A stretch of DNA of 64,000 nt from Archivesica marissinica. Taxonomy: Eukaryota; Mollusca; Bivalvia; Venerida; Vesicomyidae. The notes under the pieces were generated by a model. That model was not told the origin of the DNA. It did no database searches and saw nothing but the letters and a program-made list of their open reading frames with translations. This document shows positions 61,201 through 64,000 of the stretch, one piece after another. The stretch spans positions 38,513,952-38,577,951 of the forward strand of contig CM026397.1 of the NCBI GenBank assembly GCA_014843695.1. Reading direction: 5' to 3'. A program made the translations under genes and the position numbers. Position 1 is the first letter of the stretch; each line of letters begins with the position of its first letter.

Positions 61201-63857
61201 TGTGATTTATTCTCAGATTTGTAAATCAGTAAAGCTATGAAGGAGAGGCTTACCTTTATCTCTCATGTAATGGATCTCATCAAATATCACCCAGCCCACT
61301 TCTCTCATAATCTCAGATCCCCTATACAACATGCTGCGCAAAATCTGAAATAGCAAAGAACAATACTTATAGCACAAGCTTGTCACAAACTCAATTGTCA
61401 TTCATATATTCTCTGTGTATTCTCTGTGTATTCTCTATGTGCTATGTATTCTCTGTGTATTCTCTGTGTATTCTCTATGTGCTATGTATTCTCTGTGTAT
61501 TCTCTGTGTAATCTCTGTATTATCTGTGTATTCTCTGTGTAGTCTCTGTGTATTCTCTATGTGCTATGTATTCTGTGTATTATCTGTGTATTCTCTGTGT
61601 ATTCTCTGTGTATTCTATATGTACTATGTATTCTCTATGTGCTGTGTATTCTCTATGTGCTATGTATTCTCTGTGTATTCTCTATGTGCTATGTATTCTC
61701 TGTGTATTCTCTATGTGCTATGTATTCTCTGTGTATTCTCTATGTGCTATGTATTCTCTGTGTATTCTCTATGTGCTATGTATTCTCTGTGTATTCTCTG
61801 TGTATTCTCTATGTGCTATGTATTCTCTGTGTATTTTCTATGTGCTATGTATTCTCTGTGTATTCTCTATGTACTATGTATTCTCTGTGTATTCTTTATG
61901 TATTCTCTGTGTATTCTCTATGTACTATGTATTATCTGTGTATTCTCTATGTGCTATGTATTCTCTGTGTATTCTATATGTATTCTCTGTGTATTCTCTA
62001 TGTACTATGTATTCTCTGTGTATTCTTTATGTATTCTCTGTGTATTCTCTATGTACTATGTATTCTCTTTGTATTCTTTATGTATTCTCTGTGTATTCTC
62101 TATGTACTATGTATTATCTGTGTATTCTCTGTGTATTCTCTATGTGCTATGTATTCTCTATGTGCTATGTATTCTCTGTGTATTCTCTATGTGCTGTGTA
62201 TTCTCTATGTACTATGTATTCTCTGTGTATTCTCTATGTATTCTCTGTGTATTCTCTATGTGCTATGTATTCTCTGTGTATTCTCTATGTGCTGTGTATT
62301 CTCTATGTGCTATGTATTCTCTGTGTATTCTCTATGTGCTGTGTATTCTCTATGTGCTATGTATTCTCTGTGTATTCTCTATGTGCTATGTATTCTCTGT
62401 GTATTCTCTATGTACTATGTATTCTCTGTGTATTCTCTATGTATTCTCTGTGTATTCTCTATGTGCTATGTATTCTCTGTGTATTCTCTATGTGCTATGT
62501 ATTCTCTGTGTATTCTCTGTGTATTCTCTGTGTATTCTCTATGTATTCTCTGTGTATTCTCTATGTGATATGTATTCTCTGTGTATTCTCTGTGTATTCT
62601 CTATGTGCTATGTATTCTCTGTGTATTCTCTATGTGCTGTGTATTCTCTATGTGCTATGTATTCTCTGTGTATTCTCTATGTGCTGTGTATTCTCTATGT
62701 GCTATGTATTCTCTGTGTATTCTCTATGTGCTATGTATTCTCTATGTGCTGTGTATTCTATATGTGCTATGTATTCTCTGTGTATTCTCTGTGTATTCTC
62801 TATGTATATTTATTAATAACGCAATTACATTGTGTCATAGTGTACATTAGTGAATTAATTGTACACATGAGCACTGTCCGTACTTATCGGAATTAATTGT
62901 ACATATGAGCACTGTCCGTTCTTATCGGAATTAATTGTACATATGAGCACTGTCCGTACTTATCGGAATTAATTGTACATATGAGCACTGTCCGTACTTA
63001 TCGGAATTAATTGTACATATGAGCACTGTTCATGACAGGCTATTAACACTATAAATCATGCATGACTGGCTATTAACACTATAAATCATGCATGACAGGC
63101 TATTAACACTATAAATCATGCATGACTGGCTATTAACACTATAAATCATGCATGACAGGCTATTAACACTAAATCATGCACACAGGCTATTAACACCATA
63201 AATCATGCACGATGGGCTATTAACACTGTAAATCATGCACAGCGGGCTATTAACACCATAAATCATGCACGATGGGCTATTAACACTATAAATCATACAT
63301 GACAGGCTATTAACACTATAAATCATGCACGACTGGCTATTAACACTATAAATCATGCATGACTGGCTATTAACACTATAAATCATGCACGACTGGCTAT
63401 TAACACTATAAATCATGCATGACTGGCTATTAACACTGAATATCCTGCCCAACTGCTGTATTCACCATCAGCCACGTCCAGCTACAGCAGCAATTCCATA
63501 GAAGTTGGTTAAATGTTGTGTAAAATACCGCTATTTCAAAGTTACACATTTTCACTGACTTAGTAAACACGTAGCTGTTGAGACGTCATATGATCACGTG
63601 CAATTTATGTACATTTATTTCGGACTATGATCAACTTCTCTTTTGGTTTTCCGGATATTTCATTTGAAAATTTGCAACGTACCTCTGTGGTCATGACTAG
63701 ACAACTGGCTGTAGGATTGATTGTAACGTCCCCCGTCATGAGCCCCACATCCTGGAACTCCTCAAACAGCTCCCTGTACTTCTGGTTGCTCAACGCCTTA
63801 ATGGGCGTGGTATAAATTACACGCTGTTTGTCACGTAGAGACATAGCTATCGCGTAC
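25454..63857 (-). CDS. MTREX: Mtr4-type exosome RNA helicase, 3' part of gene (21 exons)
   Basis: Mtr4 is the DExH RNA helicase that unwinds and feeds RNA to the nuclear exosome (TRAMP, NEXT and PAXT complexes). Twenty-one minus-strand exons, each with GT donor and AG acceptor, sum to 2614 bp: one base of a split codon, then 870 codons and a stop with no frame break. Counting from the first full codon, visible landmarks are motif Ia ([12 protein letters not shown]), DEIH at 80-83, SAT at 111-113, motif V ([16 protein letters not shown]), [10 protein letters not shown] at 348-357, the arch region with its KOW-like stretch ([14 protein letters not shown]) and the DSHCT C-terminus ending AASLYL. 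Family members are about 1040 residues, so roughly 170 N-terminal residues including Walker A lie past the right edge. The family assignment is very secure. Exon edges were placed by eye from phase and homology. Most introns carry tandem arrays. Confidence 0.97.
25540..25612 (-). mobile_element. Old SINE-A tail
   Basis: GTTTAGTATGGTCGCTACTG with TGCCCGCTTG and AAGAGATTACTCG: a degenerate SINE-A 3' end in MTREX intron 20. Confidence 0.4.
26240..26912 (+). repeat. 34-bp array, about 20 copies
   Basis: Unit CATTAACATTTAGCACGCTG plus TAGATTACTGACAG in MTREX intron 20. Continuous with a MITE end (26905-27048). Confidence 0.95.
26905..27048. mobile_element. Small MITE with CACGCTGTAGGC ends
   Basis: Inverted ends CACGCTGTAGGCAAAATGA and TCATTTCGCCTACAGCGTG, one mismatch, about 140 bp. 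The left end is continuous with the 34-bp array at 26240-26912, whose unit contains CACGCTGTAG. Confidence 0.6.
27082..27186 (-). CDS. MTREX: MTREX exon 20
   Basis: [20 protein letters not shown] then [14 protein letters not shown]. Donor G|GTGCAT. Reading through instead would end after GAFPMLIA, which does not match the family, so splicing to 25506 is preferred. Confidence 0.94.
27695..28250 (+). repeat. (CTGT/CTGC)n with repeated spacer
   Basis: CTGT and CTGC runs alternate with about seven copies of ATGACCTCACACTAGGCATG. In MTREX intron 19. Confidence 0.93.
28323..28485 (-). CDS. MTREX: MTREX exon 19 (DSHCT)
   Basis: [20 protein letters not shown] then [20 protein letters not shown] and [14 protein letters not shown]. 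This copy is chosen as the true exon because only it continues past LELD into the conserved [10 protein letters not shown]. Eleven partial copies lie upstream of it in the transcript. Confidence 0.95.
28486..29486 (-). repeat. 91-bp array: 11 extra copies of exon 19 acceptor and 5' end
   Basis: Repeat anchors at 28481 (true exon), 28572, 28663, 28754, 28845, 28934, 29025, 29110, 29201, 29290, 29381 and 29470. Each copy holds the TGTGTATGTTACAG acceptor and 54 nt of exon ([18 protein letters not shown]), then GTTAACAATGTCACTATATT. Three spacings are 89 and one is 85 because of small deletions. Confidence 0.96.
29487..30190 (-). repeat. 46-bp array: about 15 copies seeded by the exon 18 donor
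   Basis: On the gene strand the unit reads AGAAGGTTTGTCAACTAGTT then ACACCTGTCTGG. The real donor is CAG|GTTTGTTACACC, so each unit repeats the start of the intron. Confidence 0.93.
30196..30358 (-). CDS. MTREX: MTREX exon 18 (DSHCT)
   Basis: [20 protein letters not shown] then [20 protein letters not shown] and [15 protein letters not shown]-terminal helical domain. Donor CAG|GTTTGT; the first intron bases seed a 46-bp array. Confidence 0.95.
30401..30560 (-). mobile_element. SINE-B, diverged, head lost
   Basis: TTTTAACTCGATTGCGAAAC, ATGGAGAGAGAAAAGGC and CCTTGCCTAAGGG blocks. In MTREX intron 17. Confidence 0.75.
30595..30735 (+). repeat. 25-bp array, about 5 copies
   Basis: Unit AAGTATTAAACAAACAGC plus AAGTAAC. 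Confidence 0.85.
30759..31105 (-). repeat. 171-bp tandem duplication including the end of MTREX exon 17
   Basis: Copies start at 30760 and 30931. Each contains pieces of the exon end (minus strand GAAGGGAAGAGTGGCATGTG) and its donor. 34 bp at 30894-30927 match the true exon end with one mismatch. Confidence 0.85.
31067..31230 (-). CDS. MTREX: MTREX exon 17
   Basis: [20 protein letters not shown] then [20 protein letters not shown] and [14 protein letters not shown]. Ends two bases into a Ser codon at donor AG|GTATTA. The last 30-40 bp and this donor are copied downstream in the intron (30759-31066). Confidence 0.95.
31558..32083 (+). repeat. 42-bp array, 13 copies
   Basis: Unit CTATTCTCGAGGTATTGCTA plus TGAGGCCCTGGATGGTGTTACC in MTREX intron 16. 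Confidence 0.95.
32208..32300 (-). mobile_element. tRNA-like SINE head
   Basis: Minus strand GGCTAGCTCAGTCGGTAGAG, a 5-bp anticodon stem with TGT, and CACGGGTTCGAGCCCCGTG. The acceptor stem is mostly wobble with a C-C mismatch and position 33 is C, so it is read as a SINE or pseudo-tRNA rather than a working tRNA-Thr. Confidence 0.55.
32417..32632 (-). mobile_element. SINE-B, near complete
   Basis: TAGTTTATACAAATTTATTT through GGGGTTCGAACTCCTGAC (B box) to CGACTTCCAC. In MTREX intron 16. Confidence 0.85.
32785..32852 (+). repeat. 19-bp array, 4 copies
   Basis: Unit GACCTAAACAGTGGTTCGT. Confidence 0.85.
33144..33517 (+). repeat. 75-bp array, 5 copies
   Basis: Unit starting ACATGTTACTTCGACAATTT; copies differ at only a few positions. 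Ends about 125 bp downstream, on the gene strand, of MTREX exon 16. Confidence 0.95.
33642..33737 (-). CDS. MTREX: MTREX exon 16
   Basis: [20 protein letters not shown] then [12 protein letters not shown]. 32 codons in phase 0; acceptor TTGTAG, donor GTAAGA. Confidence 0.94.
34012..34251. mobile_element. CAGGGTTCC MITE, copy 1 (240 bp)
   Basis: Termini CAGGGTTCCCGCTG / GAGGGAACGCTG with a 5-bp flank duplication AATAC. Same family as 57834-58080; hAT-like, 5-bp duplication type. Confidence 0.75.
34321..34731 (+). repeat. 45-bp array, 9 copies without visible differences
   Basis: Unit AAAGTGATCTTTACTACATG plus AAACTGTGTTGGCATAATGAACTTG. By eye all copies are identical, unlike other arrays here. 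Confidence 0.95.
34823..35050. mobile_element. TTAA-flanked MITE, copy 2 (inverted)
   Basis: TTAA|CCCTTTCAACACC ... GGTGTTGAATAGG|TTAA; reverse-orientation relative of 9375-9619. Confidence 0.75.
35234..35310. mobile_element. Mariner-type MITE, truncated copy 3
   Basis: Only the CAGTCAAACCTGTCTC end and about 60 bp remain. Confidence 0.6.
35467..35763 (-). mobile_element. SINE-A, complete
   Basis: Matches 10716-11012 closely including both flanks, and is likewise followed by SINE-C. The pair may therefore be one composite unit or a duplicated block. In MTREX intron 15. Confidence 0.88.
35797..36005 (+). mobile_element. SINE-C
   Basis: GTGGCTGTCCGATTAGCGCA, GGGTTCGATCCTAGAAACC, GGTTTTCCCCGGGTACTCCC. 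Confidence 0.82.
36022..36244. mobile_element. Palindromic TTAA-type element
   Basis: TTAACCCGTAACCTGCC ... GGCAGGTTAA, with the same AACAACATAGATCC core as 20827-21136 and a short GATA run at 36181-36208. Ends 35 bp from MTREX exon 15. Confidence 0.6.
36280..36372 (-). CDS. MTREX: MTREX exon 15
   Basis: [20 protein letters not shown] then [11 protein letters not shown]. 31 codons in phase 0; acceptor TTGTAG, donor GTATGA. Confidence 0.94.
36548..38940 (+). repeat. 33-bp palindromic array, about 72 copies
   Basis: Each unit contains TTGGTAAATATATACCAA, a 6-bp stem (TTGGTA/TACCAA) around AATATA, plus the variable part GATGAAGTGCTGTA. In MTREX intron 14. Shortened units (GATATACCAA) break the frame at intervals. 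Confidence 0.96.
39230..39475 (+). repeat. 49-bp array, 5 copies
   Basis: Unit CATCACATCGGTTAGGATGC plus GACAGTTAACGTGACCATAATAGAT. Confidence 0.93.
39766..39980 (+). mobile_element. tRNA-headed SINE sharing the SINE-D core
   Basis: Head GGTTCCAGTGGTAGAGCGTC and CCCGAGTTCGATACTCGG; the body includes AGTACTGGTTAACC. In MTREX intron 14. Confidence 0.65.
40126..40236 (-). CDS. MTREX: MTREX exon 14
   Basis: [20 protein letters not shown] then [27 protein letters not shown] and DNRQSV are family signatures. 37 codons in phase 0; donor GTAACA. Confidence 0.95.
40315..41410 (+). repeat. 25-bp array, about 44 copies
   Basis: Unit AGGTGCCCCTATGGAGGAAG plus ATCCC or ACCTC. GC-rich compared with its surroundings. 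On the gene strand each unit offers TCTTCCTCCATAG|G, which resembles a short acceptor. In MTREX intron 13. Confidence 0.95.
41430..41490 (-). mobile_element. Partial tRNA-like head beside the 25-bp array
   Basis: Minus strand GTGCCTCCGTGGCTGAGTGG is a Ser/Leu-type A box; the rest runs into the array at 40310-41410. Confidence 0.45.
41682..41804 (-). CDS. MTREX: MTREX exon 13 (KOW continuation)
   Basis: [20 protein letters not shown] then [21 protein letters not shown]. The YVAEVLV and GEMQ ends match the family; the middle is the variable loop. 41 codons in phase 0. Confidence 0.9.
41911..42755. mobile_element. Non-autonomous hAT element (845 bp)
   Basis: Inverted termini CAGGGCTTTTAAAAT / ATTTTAGAAGCCCTG with a perfect 8-bp target duplication CCCATAAC at 41903-41910 and 42756-42763. 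No transposase frame seen. In MTREX intron 12. Confidence 0.85.
42835..43079 (-). CDS. MTREX: MTREX exon 12 (arch, KOW)
   Basis: Longest exon in view, 81 codons. It holds the arch helix ([20 protein letters not shown]) and the KOW start ([14 protein letters not shown]) through [10 protein letters not shown]. In Mtr4 the KOW domain binds adaptor proteins and RNA. Confidence 0.95.
43115..43252 (+). repeat. 17-bp array, 8 copies
   Basis: Unit GGCAATAAGTCGATCTC, about 35 bp from the acceptor of MTREX exon 12. Confidence 0.93.
43278..43497 (-). mobile_element. SINE-C
   Basis: ACAACGATTGCGAAGCAAGT ... GGATCGAACCCGGGTTGC ... CTAATCAGACAGTC. In MTREX intron 11. Confidence 0.85.
43562..43739. mobile_element. 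Mariner-type MITE, copy 4
   Basis: TA|CAGTCAAACCTGTG ... CAGGTTTAACTG|TA, about 180 bp, in MTREX intron 11. Confidence 0.78.
43800..43895 (+). mobile_element. SINE-D fragment
   Basis: AGTGGTTGCATACCACCGTA, then TCACAGGTTCGAGCACCG and GAAAAAGTTGGCAG, matching 1780-1875. Abuts the LINE poly(A) end. Confidence 0.7.
43891..44190 (-). mobile_element. LINE 3' UTR with poly(A) tail
   Basis: Follows the RT stop codon; carries a minus-strand AATAAAT and ends in a long A tract (T-rich on the plus strand, 43896-43920). Confidence 0.7.
44191..46572 (-). CDS. LINE reverse transcriptase, 793 codons, lacking endonuclease
   Basis: Non-LTR retrotransposon of the Jockey/CR1 kind, inserted in MTREX intron 11 on the gene strand. 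RT motifs in order: [54 protein letters not shown] and the catalytic FADD at residues 411-414, then a C-terminal Cys/His cluster (CECERG...HYFFKC). No stop or frameshift interrupts it, which suggests a recent insertion. No endonuclease domain is present, and the first 25-30 codons come from SINE-like sequence fused at 46484-46571, so the true LINE part starts near [10 protein letters not shown]. 5' truncated and probably not autonomous. Confidence 0.9.
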   Translation of the reverse strand: MTGSLPNSTLLGRLQRLTSTWCTNLCKKLPNDKPWFDSELRKLIKARDKIRKKALMTKSIDGWNEFKKMRNKVNNYVKHAKTRFYNNIEDSLVDAQQTNKRKYWKLVKDFVKQNKVSHKIPPLITTLPNGDTKYSVTDIEKANCLNTYFSAISNVDDSNATLPVRELKTNATLEIIHITEIEICDVLKNLDINKANGPDGISYKMLKETADYIVKPLSVIFNRSFQEGVFPSLWKNANVIPLFKKGPAETPSNYRPISLLSCLGKVMERVIYKHIHNHLIFNNLIYYNQCGFRPNHSSVYQLIEIYHQICQTLDSKQFMCMIFCDISKAFDRVWHKGLLFKLKQNGITGMLLSWIENYLSNRTQNVVVGSSISNSETISSGVPQGSILGPLFFLVYVNDIADNLLSITRLFADDTSLAQTTSTIQDLEGILNHDLRLISDWSKRWLVNFNPNKTEAMFFSTTREQNYPVLFFDGIQLPFAEHHKHLGVTLSNNGKWHEHIDNIFKSASKVLNLMRALKFTINRKTLNQIYISYMRPLLEYAAVVWDSCTELDKNRLEKLQFEAARVVTGLTRSVSINNLIEEIGWISLNDRRKLQKLVIMYKLKNGLLPEHFSTIFPRVVGEENNYNLRNADNFIVMARRTALFSNSFVPSSVDLWNIRTSPTLSSFKYRLKCALFKQNEVPSYYYKGSRSLTVLQTRIRNGCSNLNADLCNNHLKDDPICECERGIEDAEHYFFKCPLFLNQRIALFRYTRQYHPLSVRTLLKGKEELSDEQNLSIFNSVQKFIHDTARFSN
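46484..46571 (+). mobile_element. SINE-D body at the LINE 5' junction
   Basis: GGCAGTTTCTTACAGAGG, AAGTACTGGTTAACCGCTGG and GTAAACTGCC match 1866-1955. It supplies the first codons of the LINE frame. A SINE-A tail (about 46575-46612) follows. Confidence 0.7.
46880..47235 (+). repeat. 44-bp array, about 8 copies
   Basis: Unit CGTTGATGAATTCCAAGCAG plus ATATGTGCATCAATACCCCAAGTA, with some shortened units. Confidence 0.93.
47303..47412. mobile_element. CTCAAACTCAG palindromic repeat, copy 2
   Basis: TCTCCAATCTCAAACTCAG ... GAGCTTGAGATTTGAG with ATTGG and CCAAT inside. Lies beside the donor of MTREX exon 11. Confidence 0.45.
47466..47616 (-). CDS. MTREX: MTREX exon 11 (start of winged helix and arch)
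   Basis: [20 protein letters not shown] then [20 protein letters not shown] and [10 protein letters not shown]. Nearly identical to the family at the winged-helix to arch transition. Ends one base into a Lys codon. Confidence 0.96.
47959..48660 (-). mobile_element. hAT transposon, internally deleted (702 bp)
   Basis: Terminal inverted repeats TAAGGGTGCAACGATAC / GTTGCACCCTTA are flanked by a perfect 8-bp target duplication ATGTGAAT (47951-47958 and 48661-48668). It sits inside an older LINE-like tail in MTREX intron 10 and keeps only the 3' end of a transposase. Confidence 0.9.
48178..48309 (-). pseudogene. hAT transposase C-terminal dimerisation fragment
   Basis: 44 codons ending in TAA, containing [20 protein letters not shown], the hAT C-terminal dimerisation signature. 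The catalytic part is missing. Confidence 0.8.
48785..49452 (-). other. MTREX intron 10, unique part
   Basis: No repeat family recognised apart from the LINE-like tail to its left. Confidence 0.5.
49453..49578 (-). CDS. MTREX: MTREX exon 10 (motif VI)
   Basis: [20 protein letters not shown] then [22 protein letters not shown]. Motif VI ([10 protein letters not shown]) carries the arginine finger. 42 codons; acceptor ATATAG, donor GTAAGT. A decayed duplicate of its 5' end lies at 49822-49930. Confidence 0.96.
49617..49821 (-). mobile_element. SINE-C with target duplication
   Basis: Inserted into a duplicated piece of MTREX exon 10. Flanked by an 11-bp direct repeat CCTCTGTCATC at 49606-49616 and 49822-49832, the hallmark of LINE-mediated insertion. 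Confidence 0.9.
49822..49930 (-). pseudogene. Decayed duplicate of MTREX exon 10 acceptor and 5' end
   Basis: Gene strand ATATAG|CTGACATCAGGGG reads [12 protein letters not shown] then a stop, then RRGLDDR, against [21 protein letters not shown] in the true exon. A tandem copy split by SINE-C. Confidence 0.85.
50067..50168 (-). CDS. MTREX: MTREX exon 9 (motif V)
   Basis: [20 protein letters not shown] then [14 protein letters not shown], carrying motif V. 34 codons in phase 0; acceptor TTTCAG, donor GTATGA. Confidence 0.96.
50344..50456 (+). repeat. 39-bp array, 3 copies
   Basis: Unit CCTCACACTGAACAGTTCTT plus CAACTTGCACTCACAGGCA. Confidence 0.9.
50686..50868 (-). mobile_element. SINE-B
   Basis: AATTTATACAAATTTATCTT through GGGCACAATCGTAACGGC. 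In MTREX intron 8. Confidence 0.82.
51185..51248 (+). mobile_element. SINE-B body fragment
   Basis: CTTTCTCCCTCATGGTGATG with GTCTTGAGAGCGATTAA; ends 12 bp from MTREX exon 8. Confidence 0.5.
51261..51371 (-). CDS. MTREX: MTREX exon 8
   Basis: [20 protein letters not shown] then [17 protein letters not shown]. The [11 protein letters not shown] stretch is highly conserved in Ski2/Mtr4 helicases. 37 codons in phase 0. Confidence 0.96.
51455..55018 (+). repeat. 30-bp array with a CCAAT box in most units, about 119 copies
   Basis: Unit CTGATTGGTCAGTAACAGTT plus TCCTAGACTG; 25-bp variants lack TGGTC. On the gene strand GATTGGTCAG is CTGACCAATC. A rare variant (CACTGCCGGTTGG) recurs at 53233 and 53503, 270 bp (9 units) apart, and again at 53983. 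Fills MTREX intron 7. Confidence 0.97.
55131..55210 (-). CDS. MTREX: MTREX exon 7
   Basis: [20 protein letters not shown] then DKKLPQ, completing the DFNTDEE junction with exon 6. 80 bp; acceptor TTTATAG, donor GTATTA. Confidence 0.93.
55258..55415 (+). mobile_element. SINE-B with internal deletion
   Basis: GAAGTCGTGATCGCGCAGTG head fused to CCTCTTCTCTCTCCCTCG body and the ATAAATTTGTATAAACTA tail. In MTREX intron 6. Confidence 0.82.
55508..56365 (+). repeat. 25-bp array with perfect CRE palindromes, about 34 copies
   Basis: Unit CATATGACGTCATACACGCA plus GTGAC. About 27 units keep a perfect TGACGTCA inside the larger palindrome TATGACGTCATA. In MTREX intron 6. Confidence 0.96.
56568..56800 (+). 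mobile_element. SINE-B, complete
   Basis: The best full copy: head GGAAGTCGTGATAGCGCAG, B box GGAGTTCGAGCCCCGCTGG, body, tail TTTGTATAAACTA. Confidence 0.9.
56801..57285 (-). other. MTREX intron 6, unique part
   Basis: AT-rich, no gene or known repeat seen. Confidence 0.5.
57286..57535 (+). mobile_element. SINE-E
   Basis: Arg-tRNA-like head (TGTGGTTAAGTCATCCGCCT, anticodon-position ACG, AAGGTTCGAATCTCGTC) with a body not shared with the other families. In MTREX intron 6. Confidence 0.65.
57592..57726 (-). CDS. MTREX: MTREX exon 6 (start of RecA2)
   Basis: [20 protein letters not shown] then [24 protein letters not shown]. The second RecA domain opens here. Acceptor TTTCAG, donor GTAAAG; ends one base into an Asp codon. 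Confidence 0.95.
57834..58080. mobile_element. CAGGGTTCC MITE, copy 2 (247 bp)
   Basis: Termini CAGGGTTCCTACTG / GAGGGAACCCTG with a 5-bp flank duplication TAAAT. In MTREX intron 5, with a short G-run. Confidence 0.78.
58086..58723 (-). other. MTREX intron 5, unique part
   Basis: AT-rich, no gene or array recognised. Confidence 0.5.
58724..58826 (-). CDS. MTREX: MTREX exon 5
   Basis: [20 protein letters not shown] then [14 protein letters not shown], the lysine/glycine-rich inter-domain segment typical of Mtr4. It leaves one base for a split Ser codon; donor GTAAGG. Confidence 0.92.
58857..59032. mobile_element. Mariner-type MITE, copy 5
   Basis: TA|CAGTCAAACCTGTC ... CAGGTTTGACTG|TA, about 180 bp, close to the acceptor of MTREX exon 5. 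Confidence 0.78.
59493..59718 (+). mobile_element. SINE-B, complete
   Basis: GAAGTCGTGATAGCGCCGTG ... GGAGTTCGAGCCCCGCTGG ... TAGTATAAACTA. In MTREX intron 4. Confidence 0.9.
59968..60066 (-). CDS. MTREX: MTREX exon 4
   Basis: [20 protein letters not shown] then [13 protein letters not shown], the linker between the two RecA domains. 33 codons in phase 0; acceptor TTTTAG, donor GTAAGT. Confidence 0.95.
60160..60305 (+). mobile_element. SINE-B with deletion
   Basis: GAAGTTGTGATATCGCAGTT head, CCCCACTGGAGCCGTTACG, body to GAGTGATTAATATAA. In MTREX intron 3. Confidence 0.8.
60552..60676 (-). CDS. MTREX: MTREX exon 3 (motif III SAT)
   Basis: [20 protein letters not shown] followed by [21 protein letters not shown]. 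Motif III (SAT) couples ATPase and unwinding activity. Two bases complete the Glu codon from exon 2. Acceptor CGACAG, donor GTACTC. Confidence 0.95.
60912..61122 (+). mobile_element. SINE-A, head lost
   Basis: CAGTCTTTCAGATGGGACGT through GTCGATAAATAAATG; reverse orientation to the other copies. Confidence 0.82.
61254..61344 (-). CDS. MTREX: MTREX exon 2 (DEIH box)
   Basis: [20 protein letters not shown] then [10 protein letters not shown]. It carries motif II (DEIH), which coordinates the Mg-ATP. Acceptor TTTCAG, donor G|GTAAGC; ends in phase 1. Confidence 0.95.
61400..62805 (+). repeat. 13-bp-class array (TATTCTCTGTG / TATTCTCTATGTGC)
   Basis: Short units TATTCTCTGTG, TATTCTCTATG and a 13-15 bp form with TGCTATG are shuffled over 1.4 kb. 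All three plus-strand frames are open for long distances, an artefact of composition. In MTREX intron 1. Confidence 0.93.
62855..63018 (+). repeat. 38-bp array, 4-5 copies
   Basis: Unit AATTAATTGTACATATGAGC plus ACTGTCCGTACTTATCGG. Confidence 0.92.
63032..63440 (+). repeat. 30-bp array, about 14 copies
   Basis: Unit GGCTATTAACACTATAAATC plus ATGCATGACT. Confidence 0.95.
63683..63857 (-). CDS. MTREX: MTREX exon 1 of those visible (RecA1, motifs Ia-Ib)
   Basis: Residues 1-58 of the visible protein ([20 protein letters not shown] onward to SCLVMTTE). It begins with the last base of a split Glu codon; acceptor TTTCAG, donor GTACG. The preceding exon with Walker A is outside the window. Confidence 0.95.
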
Positions 63858-63889
63858 CTGAAAGCAAAAATACAATGCACATGTACGAT

Positions 63890-64000
63890 TTGGTTTATAC
63901 AAATTTATTTTAGCTCAATTGCGAAACAAGTTCTTACGACTTATATTAATCACTCTCGAGACCTCATTCCTGATGGAATCCATCGCCACGAGGGAGAGAG
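63890..64000 (-). mobile_element. SINE-B, cut by the window edge
   Basis: TGGTTTATACAAATTTATTT ... GAGGGAGAGAG; it starts about 35 bp from MTREX exon 1. Confidence 0.85.

Noticed and set aside
61415..62896. Three overlapping plus-strand frames up to 493 codons, Cys/Tyr/Leu-rich
   Set aside because: All three frames are open at once over the TATTCTCTGTG array, which marks a low-complexity artefact.

Overview
This is eukaryotic nuclear DNA from an animal, most likely a mollusc or another lophotrochozoan. The species is inferred only from the style of the repeats. Coding sequence is a few percent of the window, split into short exons with GT-AG introns. The rest is AT-rich and full of tRNA-headed SINEs, small DNA transposons, LINE remnants and an extreme load of minisatellites: about 36 tandem arrays covering roughly 24 kb, well over a third of the window.

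Left part (about 3-21 kb): two paralogous immunoglobulin-superfamily genes stand head to head. Gene IgA is on the minus strand (ATG at 7103-7105, exons down to 3079). Gene IgB is on the plus strand (ATG at 9092, stop at 21347, 7 exons, 285 residues). Each has a short signal-peptide exon and two Ig domains, each domain split by an intron. Their internal exons have identical lengths (122, 184, 174 and 129 bp) and identical phases. IgB introns hold very large arrays, including about 97 copies of a 39-bp unit that lies in frame with the preceding Ig exon.

Middle stretch (21.3-25.4 kb): three arrays (26, 65 and 26 bp units) fill the space between the 3' ends of IgB and the next gene.

Right part (25.45 kb to the right edge, minus strand): the last 21 exons of the exosome RNA helicase Mtr4 (MTREX/SKIV2L2). 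They join into one uninterrupted frame of 870 residues plus stop. The N-terminal part, with the Walker A motif, lies beyond position 64000. Most introns carry at least one tandem array; a few carry only transposons or nothing recognisable. In three places the repeats contain copies of the neighbouring splice site and exon edge. Intron 18 consists almost entirely of two such arrays: 12 copies of the downstream acceptor plus 54 nt of exon, and about 15 copies of the upstream donor. Two adjacent introns hold arrays of perfect regulatory motifs: about 27 palindromic cAMP-response elements and roughly 100 CCAAT boxes.

Mobile DNA includes a LINE with a 793-codon reverse-transcriptase frame, several hAT elements with clear target-site duplications, mariner-type and TTAA-type MITEs, and at least five SINE families. 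All positions and splice sites were read by eye. Copy numbers are approximate and assume the arrays were assembled correctly.
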